Assembly (NCBI GenBank): GCA_905215425.1
Contig: CAJMQD010000094.1
Coordinates: 1-5,097, forward strand
From: an uncultured bacterium
GTDB taxonomy: Bacteria; Bacillota; Clostridia; Oscillospirales; Oscillospiraceae
Length of the DNA: 5,097 bases
Direction: 5' to 3'
Every line of letters starts with the position of its first letter. The stretch's first letter is position 1. The notes under the pieces were generated by a model that was not told where the DNA came from, did not search any database, and was given only the letters and a program-made list of their open reading frames with translations. Made by a program: the position numbers and the translations under genes. Of the stretch, positions 1 to 5,093 are shown piece by piece.

Positions 1-14
1 TAAGCTCTTTTTTT

Positions 15-51
15 CCACTGGCAGAGCCAGTGGTTGTCTTTGTTAAGACAA
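15..51. repeat. Two abutting small hairpins
   Basis: The first hairpin has an 8-bp perfect stem, CCACTGGC (15-22) with GCCAGTGG (26-33), and a 3-nt loop. The second starts at the very next base: TTGTCTT (34-40) pairs with AAGACAA (45-51) around a TGTT loop. A run of seven T (8-14) lies to the left, so read leftward the first hairpin is followed by seven A rather than T and is not a leftward terminator. The first stem has the same 8-bp/3-nt geometry as the hairpin at 5051-5069 and differs from it by one compensated pair. Such hairpins occur at ends of IS200/IS605-type elements and as dispersed repeats, but no transposase is visible here, so the identity is open. Confidence 0.5.
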
Positions 52-57
52 TACGCA

Positions 58-103
58 AGCAGCGCCCGCCTCCGTTCAGAGGCGGGCGCTGCTGTTTGTT
101 TTT
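58..103 (+). terminator. Rho-independent terminator, rightward
   Basis: A perfect 15-bp GC-rich stem (58-72 with 79-93, loop CGTTCA) is followed by GTTTGTTTTT (94-103). This is a strong intrinsic terminator for a plus-strand gene lying left of the window. Read leftward the stem also sits just after the stop codon of the Rrf2 gene, but the sequence following it on that strand (TTGCGTATTGTC) is only weakly T-rich, so it would be at best a partial terminator for that gene. Confidence 0.8.
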
Positions 104-124
104 GACGGACACATGGTCTTACTC

Positions 125-556
125 TTAAATTACATAATCAAAGCCATCATAGTCTTTTTTCATCAGGTCCTCGATGGTATACTGGTCCAGATAATCGTTT
201 ACCAGGTCATTCAGTCCCTTCCACAGGGGCAGGGTTCGGCACTCGGCCGCCCGGGCACAGGGGGTGCTGTTCCCCTCTAAACAGGCCACCGGAGCCAGCG
301 TGCCCTCCATCAGACGGATAATAGATCCGGCGGTATACTGGTCCGGCGTCTTGGTCAGGCGATAGCCGCCGCCCTTTCCGCGCAGCCCCTCCAGCACATG
401 GCCCTTTACCAGTTCTTTCACAATACTCTCCAGATACTTTTCGGAGATGTCCTGTTGGGCGGCAATCTCCTTCAGGGGAACATAACCCGTCGTCTGGCGC
501 TCTGCCATATTGATCAAAACACGCAGAGCATACCGCCCTTTCGTGGATATCATCAT
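125..556 (-). CDS. Rrf2-family regulator with IscR-like cysteines and a CysK-docking-like tail
   Basis: This is a 143-residue cytoplasmic DNA-binding protein of the Rrf2 family (IscR, CymR, NsrR relatives). The N-terminus (MISTKGRYALRVL) and the winged-helix segment at about 26-68, with the wing RGKGGGYRL, are typical, and the length is normal for the family. Cys92, Cys100 and Cys106 lie after the wing; IscR ligates its Fe-S cluster through three similarly placed cysteines, so a cluster is likely but not shown. The last residues, FDYVI, end in isoleucine; C-terminal Ile tails of CymR and of serine acetyltransferases dock in the CysK active site. The gene is divergent from cysK, which suggests control of cysteine synthesis by a CymR-like mechanism, possibly joined to Fe-S sensing. 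Start: two ATG codons are adjacent (556 and 553); the GAGG at 567-570 lies 10 nt from the first, so that one is preferred. Family assignment is secure; ligand and targets are inferred. Confidence 0.93.
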   Translation of the reverse strand: MMISTKGRYALRVLINMAERQTTGYVPLKEIAAQQDISEKYLESIVKELVKGHVLEGLRGKGGGYRLTKTPDQYTAGSIIRLMEGTLAPVACLEGNSTPCARAAECRTLPLWKGLNDLVNDYLDQYTIEDLMKKDYDGFDYVI

Positions 557-585
557 AAGAAACCAGCCTCACTTTCATTTTTCCC

Positions 586-614
586 ATTATACCAAACGGT
601 TAGTAGGATTTCAA
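586..614 (-). promoter_or_regulatory. Promoter of the Rrf2 gene
   Basis: On the minus strand the -35 box TTGAAA (plus positions 609-614) and a perfect -10 box TATAAT (586-591) are separated by exactly 17 nt. Transcription would begin near 579, giving a leader of about 23 nt before the start codon. The -35 box overlaps the left arm of the inverted repeat at 604-633, which suggests autoregulation. Confidence 0.8.
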
Positions 615-633
615 TGGAGATTGGGAAATCCTA
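604..633. promoter_or_regulatory. Inverted repeat, candidate Rrf2 operator
   Basis: TAGGATTTC (604-612) and GAAATCCTA (625-633) form a perfect 9-bp inverted repeat with a 12-nt spacer. The left arm overlaps the -35 box of the leftward Rrf2 promoter, and the right arm ends at the base before the -35 box of the rightward cysK promoter. Its place between the two divergent promoters fits a dimeric repressor acting on both. A second, imperfect dyad (CCTATT 630-635, AACAGG 641-646, five of six pairs) straddles the cysK -35 box and could be an additional site. Binding by the adjacent Rrf2 protein is inferred. Confidence 0.6.
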
Positions 634-662
634 TTGACAAAACAGGGAAAAAAAGATACTAT
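634..662 (+). promoter_or_regulatory. Promoter of cysK
   Basis: A perfect -35 box TTGACA (634-639) is followed after 17 nt by TACTAT (657-662), four of six matches to the -10 consensus. The spacer is A-rich. The predicted start point is near 669, which leaves an unusually long untranslated leader of about 160 nt before the cysK start codon. Confidence 0.7.
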
Positions 663-695
663 TCCGATAAACCGATGTGAAAGGTTGGTATTTAA

Positions 696-725
696 ATGGA
701 CATTCTGCTCACAGGGCGATGTTGA
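696..725 (+). CDS. Possible nine-codon leader peptide ending in Cys
   Basis: The open frame encodes MDILLTGRC and then TGA, within the transcribed cysK leader. The last sense codon is TGT (Cys) and the next base after the stop begins a hairpin (726-741). A GAAAGG (679-684) lies 11 nt upstream, a little far for an ideal ribosome binding site. Short leader peptides with terminal Cys codons are known upstream of cysteine and sulfur genes in other bacteria, where ribosome stalling controls downstream expression. Here the single Cys codon and the weak spacing make this only a candidate; a frame this short can easily arise by chance. Confidence 0.35.
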   Translation: MDILLTGRC

Positions 726-782
726 CCCCTCTGTACAGGGGAACGCCCGCCTCCGCCCCTGCGCAGGCAGGGCCGCCGGGCG
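726..782 (+). promoter_or_regulatory. Structured cysK leader with competing hairpins
   Basis: Three alternative pairings are visible. CCCCT (726-730) pairs with AGGGG (737-741). CAGGGG (736-741) can instead pair perfectly with CCCCTG (756-761). The last segment is also part of a GC-rich hairpin in which GCCC-C-TGC (755-762) pairs with GCA-GGGC (767-773), closed by CGCCCG (744-749) with CGGGCG (777-782). The next bases (CACAAAAAG) are not T-rich, so this is not an ordinary terminator. CCTCC (750-754) is complementary to GGAGG (815-819) of the cysK ribosome binding site, so control of translation is possible. I recognise no known riboswitch or T-box sequence here. The pairings are seen; the regulatory role is inferred. 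Confidence 0.4.
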
Positions 783-813
783 CACAAAAAGAAATACACG
801 ATCTTATCATTTT

Positions 814-820
814 GGGAGGA
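814..820 (+). promoter_or_regulatory. cysK ribosome binding site
   Basis: GGGAGGA lies 7 nt before the ATG at 828, a near-ideal arrangement that fixes this start codon. Its GGAGG core is complementary to CCTCC at 750-754 in the same leader. Confidence 0.85.
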
Positions 821-827
821 ATTATAT

Positions 828-1760
828 ATGGCAAAAATCTACACCTCTGCAGACCAGCTGATCGGAAAGACCCCGCTGCTGGAGCTGACCCACATTGAAA
901 CCGAGCAGCAGTTGGGGGCAAAACTGCTGGCAAAGCTTGAATATTTAAACCCGGCCGGTTCCGTCAAAGACCGCATCGGAAAAGCCATGATCGACGACGC
1001 CGAGGCAAAGGGAATTCTTAAACCGGGCTCAGTCATCATTGAACCCACCTCCGGCAACACCGGTATCGGCCTGGCTTCTGTGGCCGCCGCCCGGGGATAC
1101 CGTATTATTATCGTCATGCCCGAAACGATGAGCGTGGAGCGGCGGCAGATCATGCAGGCCTACGGCGCAGAGCTGGTGCTCACCGACGGGACCAAGGGCA
1201 TGAAGGGCGCCATCGAAAAGGCCGATGAGCTGGCCCGGGAGATCCCCAACAGCTTTGTTCCCGGCCAGTTTGTTAATCTCGCCAACCCTAAGGCCCACTA
1301 CGAGAGCACCGGCCCTGAAATCTGGGAGGATACCGACGGCAAGGTGGACATTTTTGTAGCCGGCGTGGGCACCGGCGGGACCCTTACCGGAACCGGGCGC
1401 TATCTGAAGGAGCGCAACCCCCACATCAAGGTGGTGGCGGTGGAGCCTGCGGCCTCCCCCGTTCTCAGCAAAGGGGTGGCCGGCCCCCATAAGATCCAGG
1501 GCATCGGGGCGGGTTTTGTGCCGCAAGTGCTGGATACAAAAATCTATGACGAGATCATCACCGTAGACAACGACGACGCCTTTGCCGCCGGAAAGCTGGT
1601 GGGCCGCAAAGAGGGCATTCTGGTGGGTATTTCCGCCGGTGCGGCGGTGTGGGCGGCCATGGAACTGGCCAAGCGGCCGGAGAATGTGGGCAAGAACATC
1701 GTGGTCTTGCTGCCCGACACCGGCGACCGGTACCTCTCCACCCCTCTGTTCCACGACTGA
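828..1760 (+). CDS. cysK: Cysteine synthase A (O-acetylserine sulfhydrylase)
   Basis: This PLP enzyme makes L-cysteine from O-acetyl-L-serine and sulfide, the last step of cysteine synthesis, in the cytoplasm. The 310-residue length is typical of CysK. Lys47 in [11 protein letters not shown] is the expected Schiff-base lysine. PTSGNTG (73-79) is the loop that binds the substrate carboxylate. GVGTGGT (179-185) is the PLP phosphate loop. GISAGAA (267-273) holds the serine expected near the pyridine nitrogen, and the C-terminal [10 protein letters not shown] block (296-305) is intact. [20 protein letters not shown] (147-166) is a family signature. Nothing is missing, so an active enzyme is expected. 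It is divergent from an Rrf2 regulator whose tail resembles CysK-binding peptides, and has its own promoter and a long structured leader. No serine acetyltransferase gene is in the window. A cystathionine beta-synthase-like or CysM identity is less likely given these CysK-type motifs. Confidence 0.97.
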   Translation: MAKIYTSADQLIGKTPLLELTHIETEQQLGAKLLAKLEYLNPAGSVKDRIGKAMIDDAEAKGILKPGSVIIEPTSGNTGIGLASVAAARGYRIIIVMPETMSVERRQIMQAYGAELVLTDGTKGMKGAIEKADELAREIPNSFVPGQFVNLANPKAHYESTGPEIWEDTDGKVDIFVAGVGTGGTLTGTGRYLKERNPHIKVVAVEPAASPVLSKGVAGPHKIQGIGAGFVPQVLDTKIYDEIITVDNDDAFAAGKLVGRKEGILVGISAGAAVWAAMELAKRPENVGKNIVVLLPDTGDRYLSTPLFHD

Positions 1761-1779
1761 TAAAAACCGTTTCTTCAAA

Positions 1780-1815
1780 GAACGCCCATCCGCAGTGCGC
1801 TGCGGATGGGCGTTC
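1780..1815. terminator. Strong hairpin after cysK
   Basis: A perfect 16-bp stem (1780-1795 with 1800-1815) with the 4-nt loop TGCG begins 20 nt after the cysK stop. It lacks a T-run directly after it on the plus strand (CAGCTTGTC follows). On the minus strand the tail TTTGAAG is also poor. Together with the palindrome at 1816-1858 it probably ends transcripts of the convergent cysK and MATE genes, but its shape is that of a stable 3'-end hairpin rather than a textbook intrinsic terminator. Confidence 0.55.
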
Positions 1816-1858
1816 CAGCTTGTCAAAAAAGTGGTTTTACCACTTTTTTGACAGTCTG
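1816..1858. repeat. Palindromic repeat, copy 1
   Basis: The arms CAGCTTGTCAAAAAAG (1816-1831) and CTTTTTTGACAGTCTG (1843-1858) form an inverted repeat. Its core is a perfect 15-bp stem (1821-1835 with 1839-1853) and a TTT loop. It is followed by TTTTGTC. Bases 1816-1853 are identical to the reverse complement of 3460-3497. It lies between convergent stop codons, so it may also serve as a two-way terminator. The arms match those at 3336-3351, 3455-3470 and 3482-3497, which marks a repeat family. Confidence 0.75.
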
Positions 1859-1871
1859 TTTTGTCTGCGCT

Positions 1872-3236
1872 TTAATGCTCTCCGTGGAGATGCATCCCCG
1901 CAAAAGCGGGCAGATGCCACCTTTTCAGGGTGCGGAGATAGAGAAACAGGCCGATGGAACTGGAGATCACCTCTGACACCGGGAAGGCAAACCATGTGTA
2001 GTTCAAACCGATGAGGGAGAAGAGCCAGAAGAAGGGGATCAGGCAGAATAGCTGCCGGGTCATGGACAGGAGCAAACTGGTGCGCCCGTCGCCGATCGCC
2101 TGAAAAAACACAGGCATCATCAGAGAGAACACAGCCGGAATAAAGCTGACGGCAATGATGGGAAAGGCCACCGCGCCGATGGCATGGACCTGCGCACTGT
2201 TGGAGAAAATGTTCATCATCTGGATGGGACACTGGGTAAACGCGATGATCCCCGCCAGCATAAACAGGACGGATACCAGGAAGGAATCCCGCATAATGCG
2301 GCGGCAGCGGGCAAAGGCGCGCCGCGCATAGTTGTAGCTAAGCACCGGGACGATGCAGGTCTGCAATCCGAACAGGGGGATAAAGAAGAAACTCTGCGCT
2401 TTATAGTACAGGCCCAGGACGGTGACGGCGGCGTCAGAAAAGCCCGCCAGAATGATGTTCAGAGCCAGAATGTACACGGTGTATAGACACTGCATAATAA
2501 TGTTGGAGTAGCCGTAATAGTAGATACGGCCGGCGTAGTGCAGCATATCCCGCACCTTAGGCGGGCGGCGCCAGCCCCGCACTCCGGTGATCACGGCAGC
2601 GACAACCTGCCCGCAGACGGTGGCGTAAGCCGCCCCCGCCACCCCAAGCCGCGGAAAAGGCCCCATACCAAAAATCAAAATGGGGTCCAGAATAATATTG
2701 GTTATAGCCCCCAGCATCTGGGCGACCATGGGCAGGCGCATATTCCCCTGGGCCTGATGGACCTTGGTCCAGTTGCCCTCTAAAAAGGCCCCCAGGCTGC
2801 CCACAGAAACAATGGTGCCATACGTCACTGCGTCCTCAATAGCGGCCGGAGAGGAGGCGGAGGTCATCACATAGGGACGCATGATCAGTACCGCCGCCAG
2901 TGTAAAAATCGCCCAGCTGAGCAGCTCCAGCACCATGCCGGTGCCCGCCGCGTCGTTAGCGGCTTGGGGCTTGTTCTGGGCAAATTTCCGGGCCATATAG
3001 GTGTTGACCCCTACCCCTGTCCCCACGGCCAAAGCAATAATGATCAGCTGAAGGGGGTAGATCACCGTCAGGGCCGTCAGGGCGTCGTCAGAATACCGGC
3101 CGACGAAAAAGCTGTCTACAATATTGTAAAGGGCCTGAATAAGCTGGGCCAGCATAACCGGGGGGGCAATGTGCATCAGCACCTTGCCAATGCGCTCGCT
3201 TCCGAAGAAATCGCTGTCCGCGCGGACGCTTTTCAT
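1872..3236 (-). CDS. MATE-family multidrug/cation efflux transporter
   Basis: This is a 454-residue inner-membrane protein of the MATE family, which exports organic cations and drugs in exchange for Na+ or H+. About twelve hydrophobic segments can be seen, in two halves of six (roughly 19-220 and 240-435). Family-typical stretches are LIQALYNIVDSFFVGRY (32-48), EGNWTKVHQAQGNMRLPMV (153-171), NIILDPILIFG (180-190) and, in the second half, FIPLFGLQTCIVPVLSYNYA (285-304). Length is normal for MATE proteins. The start at 3236 has AGGAGG (3244-3249) 7 nt upstream and a promoter at 3285-3314. An in-frame ATG 26 codons further upstream (3314) lies inside that promoter's -35 box and is rejected. Substrate cannot be predicted. 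The gene is monocistronic, convergent with cysK and divergent from the CorC-like gene, with palindromic repeats on both sides. Related polysaccharide flippases are less likely given the MATE-type motifs. Confidence 0.93.
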   Translation of the reverse strand: MKSVRADSDFFGSERIGKVLMHIAPPVMLAQLIQALYNIVDSFFVGRYSDDALTALTVIYPLQLIIIALAVGTGVGVNTYMARKFAQNKPQAANDAAGTGMVLELLSWAIFTLAAVLIMRPYVMTSASSPAAIEDAVTYGTIVSVGSLGAFLEGNWTKVHQAQGNMRLPMVAQMLGAITNIILDPILIFGMGPFPRLGVAGAAYATVCGQVVAAVITGVRGWRRPPKVRDMLHYAGRIYYYGYSNIIMQCLYTVYILALNIILAGFSDAAVTVLGLYYKAQSFFFIPLFGLQTCIVPVLSYNYARRAFARCRRIMRDSFLVSVLFMLAGIIAFTQCPIQMMNIFSNSAQVHAIGAVAFPIIAVSFIPAVFSLMMPVFFQAIGDGRTSLLLSMTRQLFCLIPFFWLFSLIGLNYTWFAFPVSEVISSSIGLFLYLRTLKRWHLPAFAGMHLHGEH

Positions 3237-3243
3237 GTCCGTC

Positions 3244-3249
3244 CCTCCT
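3244..3249 (-). promoter_or_regulatory. MATE ribosome binding site
   Basis: AGGAGG on the minus strand lies 7 nt before the ATG at 3236. It decides the start, because the longer open frame beginning at 3314 has no comparable site. Confidence 0.85.
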
Positions 3250-3284
3250 CTGTCTCTGTGGGAGTTTTCTTCCTGTATTGGCGT

Positions 3285-3314
3285 ATTATAAGCGGAGGCG
3301 GGTCCAGCCGTCAA
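3285..3314 (-). promoter_or_regulatory. Promoter of the MATE gene
   Basis: On the minus strand TTGACG (plus 3309-3314, five of six) and a perfect TATAAT (3285-3290) are 18 nt apart. Transcription should start near 3278, about 40 nt before the start codon. No clear operator is seen in the leader. Confidence 0.75.
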
Positions 3315-3335
3315 GACGGCGAAAGGACAAATTTT

Positions 3336-3498
3336 CAGGCTGTCGAAAAAGTCCTTCCGCCCAAAGGATTCGGAAGTAAGGATCGTTGGAAAGGGAACCG
3401 TCAGGGTTCCCTTTCCTTGAAATCAACAACATTTTAACGCAGTTAAAATGTTTGCAGCTTGTCAAAAAAGTGGTAAAACCACTTTTTTGACAAGCTGC
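3336..3498. mobile_element. MITE-like palindromic module
   Basis: A gene-free stretch of about 163 bp begins with CAGGCTGTCGAAAAAG (3336-3351) and ends with the inverted arm CTTTTTTGACAAGCTG (3482-3497). The arms match each other at 13 of 16 positions. AATTTT occurs on both sides (3330-3335 and 3499-3504), consistent with a target-site duplication, though both are AT-rich. Inside are several hairpins: CTTCCG/CGGAAG (3354-3359, 3371-3376), a 12-bp stem (3388-3399 with 3405-3416), CATTTTAAC/GTTAAAATG (3430-3438, 3442-3450) and the 22-bp stem at 3452-3500. No reading frame of note is present. The terminal inverted repeats plus possible duplication suggest a non-autonomous element; a dispersed non-mobile intergenic repeat is the alternative. 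Confidence 0.4.
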
Positions 3499-3500
3499 AA
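3452..3500. repeat. Palindromic repeat, copy 2
   Basis: A perfect 22-bp stem (3452-3473 with 3479-3500) with loop TAAAA is followed on the plus strand by TTTTTT (3501-3506), the form of a strong rightward intrinsic terminator. However it lies between two divergent genes, so no known plus-strand transcript needs ending here; it could shield the CorC-like gene from read-through or be simply a repeat. Bases 3460-3497 are identical, in inverted orientation, to 1816-1853. Confidence 0.75.
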
Positions 3501-3525
3501 TTTTTTCCGCCCATTTTTCCCTGTA

Positions 3526-3589
3526 TCTTCCGGCGCTCCCCAGGAAAATCCCCCGGTGATTGGTAAAAACTGTGTGCGCCTCCGGAAGA
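3526..3589. repeat. Interrupted dyad upstream of the CorC-like promoter
   Basis: TCTTCC (3526-3531) can pair with GGAAGA (3584-3589) and GGCGC (3532-3536) with GCGCC (3576-3580), 11 bp in all with a 3-nt bulge, around a 39-nt interior. The right arm ends five bases before the proposed -35 box. It may be another repeat remnant or a regulatory site; nothing decides between them. The rest of 3501-3590 shows no gene. Confidence 0.3.
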
Positions 3590-3593
3590 CGGA

Positions 3594-3622
3594 TTGCATT
3601 TCCGCAGGGAGTGTAGTATAGT
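3594..3622 (+). promoter_or_regulatory. Probable promoter of the CorC-like gene
   Basis: TTGCAT (3594-3599, three of six) and TATAGT (3617-3622, five of six) are 17 nt apart. Transcription would start near 3629, leaving a leader of about 60 nt. The -35 box is weak, so the call is moderate; the spacing and the AT-rich -10 region in otherwise GC-rich DNA support it. Confidence 0.5.
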
Positions 3623-3675
3623 GTAAAATAGAGTGGTTTGTGCCCGTTTGCGGCATGTTCACCACACCAGATTTT

Positions 3676-3681
3676 AGGAGG
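3676..3681 (+). promoter_or_regulatory. Ribosome binding site deciding a TTG start
   Basis: A perfect AGGAGG lies 8 nt before TTG at 3690. There is no in-frame ATG or GTG at a suitable distance, so the TTG start is well supported. Confidence 0.85.
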
Positions 3682-3689
3682 TCATTTTC

Positions 3690-5039
3690 TTGCCTGACCC
3701 ATTATGGTCCAAGCTGCTGTTCATCCTGCTGCTGATCCTGCTCCACGGCCTGTTTACCGCCGCGGAAACCGCCATCGAGGCGCTGCCCGACTCCCGGCTG
3801 CACAAGCTGTGCGACGAGGGCGACGGAGCCGCCCAGCGGCTGCTGGCCCTGCAGCAGACCCCGGAGCGCTACCGCGCCGCCATCCGGATCATCATTACCC
3901 TGTCCAATATTCTGGCCGCCGTGCTGGCCGCGGACAGCTTCGCCCCCAGACTGACCGTCTGGCTGAGCAAAACAAGCTGGGCGGCAGCCCTGACGCCCAG
4001 AGCTCTTCCGGCAATTTCTCTGGGGCTGATCACCCTGATCCTGGCCTATGTGAGCCTGCTGCTGGGGGAGCTGCTGCCCCGGCGGATCGCCTTGAAAAAA
4101 ACAGAATCTGCGGCCCGGGCGCTGGCCGGCGCAGTGGCGGCGGTGACGGCGGTGCTGCGCCCGGTAAGCTGGCTGCTCACCCACTCCACCAACGGCGTAT
4201 TGCGGCTGATGCGCATTGACCCCAATGCCGACGAAGAGGATGTGAGCGAGGATGAGATCCGCATGATGGTGGACTTGGGCGAGGAGCGCGGGGCCATTGA
4301 GCACAACGAAAAGGAACTGATCGAGAACATTTTCGAGTTCAACAACACCACCGCAGAGGATGTCATGATCCACCGGACGGACATGGTGCTGATCTGGGCG
4401 GACGACACGGACCAGGAGATCATGGACGTGATCCGCAGCTCCGGCCTGTCCCGCTTCCCGGTGTACGAGGAGGACGCAGATGACATCATCGGCATCCTCA
4501 GCACGCGGGAATATCTGCTTAATGCCCGCGGCAGCAACCCCAAAAGCACAAGAGAATTGCTGCGCCCAGCCTACTTTGTCCCGGAATCCGTGTGTACCGA
4601 CGTGCTGTTCCGGGATATGCAGAACAAGAAGGTACATATGGCCATCGTGGTGGACGAGTACGGCGGCACCTCCGGTCTGGTCACGATGGAGGACCTTCTG
4701 GAGGAGATCGTGGGCAACATCTACGACGAGTTTGACCCCCAGGAGGAGAAGGAAATCGAAAAGCTGGGAGACAACCTGTGGCGGATCGCCGGTTCCTGTG
4801 AGCTGGAGCAGGTCGCGGAAGCTCTGGACATGGAATTCCCCGAGGACGAAGAGTCTGACACCCTGGGCGGGCTGGTATTTGCCCAGCTGTCCGTAATCCC
4901 AGAGGATGGCAGCCAGCTTGAGGTGGACACCTGCGGTCTGCACATCCAAGTACAGAATTTCAATGAACGCCGGGTGGAATGGGCTCTGGTGTCCAAGCTG
5001 CCGGAAACGGCGGAGAATTCGGAAAGCAAAGAGAACTGA
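3690..5039 (+). CDS. CNNM/CorC-type membrane protein with paired CBS domains (hemolysin C family)
   Basis: This 449-residue protein has the full domain order of the CNNM/CorC (DUF21-CBS-CBS-CorC_HlyC) family. The membrane domain spans about 5-165, with hydrophobic segments near 5-27, 63-82, 107-128 and 143-165, and contains the family motifs FTAAETAI (22-29) and LLGELLPRRIAL (124-135). CBS1 is at about 220-277 and CBS2 at about 288-346, with the typical HMAIVVDEYGGTSGLVTMED (316-335). The C-terminal CorC_HlyC domain covers about 355-435. Members are linked to Mg2+/Co2+ handling, and some are Mg2+ exporters whose CBS pair binds ATP; the old label hemolysin is not a demonstrated function. Export of Mg2+ is therefore likely but inferred. 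The start is TTG with AGGAGG 8 nt upstream. The gene stands alone with its own promoter. No key segment is missing. The tail after residue 438 is acidic and variable. Confidence 0.94.
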   Translation: MPDPLWSKLLFILLLILLHGLFTAAETAIEALPDSRLHKLCDEGDGAAQRLLALQQTPERYRAAIRIIITLSNILAAVLAADSFAPRLTVWLSKTSWAAALTPRALPAISLGLITLILAYVSLLLGELLPRRIALKKTESAARALAGAVAAVTAVLRPVSWLLTHSTNGVLRLMRIDPNADEEDVSEDEIRMMVDLGEERGAIEHNEKELIENIFEFNNTTAEDVMIHRTDMVLIWADDTDQEIMDVIRSSGLSRFPVYEEDADDIIGILSTREYLLNARGSNPKSTRELLRPAYFVPESVCTDVLFRDMQNKKVHMAIVVDEYGGTSGLVTMEDLLEEIVGNIYDEFDPQEEKEIEKLGDNLWRIAGSCELEQVAEALDMEFPEDEESDTLGGLVFAQLSVIPEDGSQLEVDTCGLHIQVQNFNERRVEWALVSKLPETAENSESKEN

Positions 5040-5050
5040 AGTAGTCAAAA

Positions 5051-5093
5051 CCACCGGCTAAGCCGGTGGCTTGAGTAAGCCCTATAAGGGCTT
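5051..5093 (+). repeat. Two tandem hairpins at the right edge, possible IS200/IS605-type end
   Basis: CCACCGGC (5051-5058) pairs with GCCGGTGG (5062-5069) around TAA, and AAGCCCT (5077-5083) pairs with AGGGCTT (5087-5093) around ATA. Both are perfect stems with 3-nt loops. Neither is followed by a real T-run (CTTGAG; then TATA), so they are poor intrinsic terminators although they begin only 11 nt after the CorC-like stop. Paired small-loop hairpins of this kind are typical of subterminal ends of IS200/IS605 elements, whose single-strand transposases recognise hairpins. The window stops too soon to see a transposase. Confidence 0.4.

Noticed and set aside
1..14. TAA at the very start and the T7 run as the end of an upstream gene and its terminator
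   Set aside because: The left context is missing, so neither a reading frame nor the left half of a terminator stem can be shown.
669..827. T-box or SAM riboswitch in the cysK leader
   Set aside because: There is no T-box AGGGTGG-type sequence, no terminator with a T-run and no SAM-I core motif that I can recognise.
677..898. 73-codon plus-strand frame from a GTG in the cysK leader
   Set aside because: It runs out of frame into cysK, has no good ribosome binding site and no recognisable protein features.
1029..1826. 265-codon open frame on the minus strand across cysK
   Set aside because: It is antisense to an intact CysK with all catalytic motifs, reads as low-complexity His/Gly/Leu protein, and begins inside the intergenic hairpin and repeat area.
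1780..1858. CRISPR-like repeats
   Set aside because: The repeated arms are palindrome halves without regular spacers, and there are no cas genes in the window.
3237..3314. 26-residue N-terminal extension of the MATE protein from an ATG at 3314
   Set aside because: The ATG lies within the -35 box of the MATE promoter, the extension is hydrophilic and unlike MATE proteins, and the ATG at 3236 has an ideal ribosome binding site.
3462..3665. 67-codon minus-strand frame ending in the palindromic repeat
   Set aside because: Its C-terminal residues come entirely from the repeat, the same peptide appears in a frame through copy 1, and there is no family resemblance or convincing start.
3702..5054. 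450-codon open frame on the minus strand across the CorC-like gene
   Set aside because: Its translation is rich in Gln, His, Gly and Val with no recognisable domain. It mirrors a convincing gene on the other strand and has no ribosome binding site; GC-rich third codon positions keep the opposite frame open.
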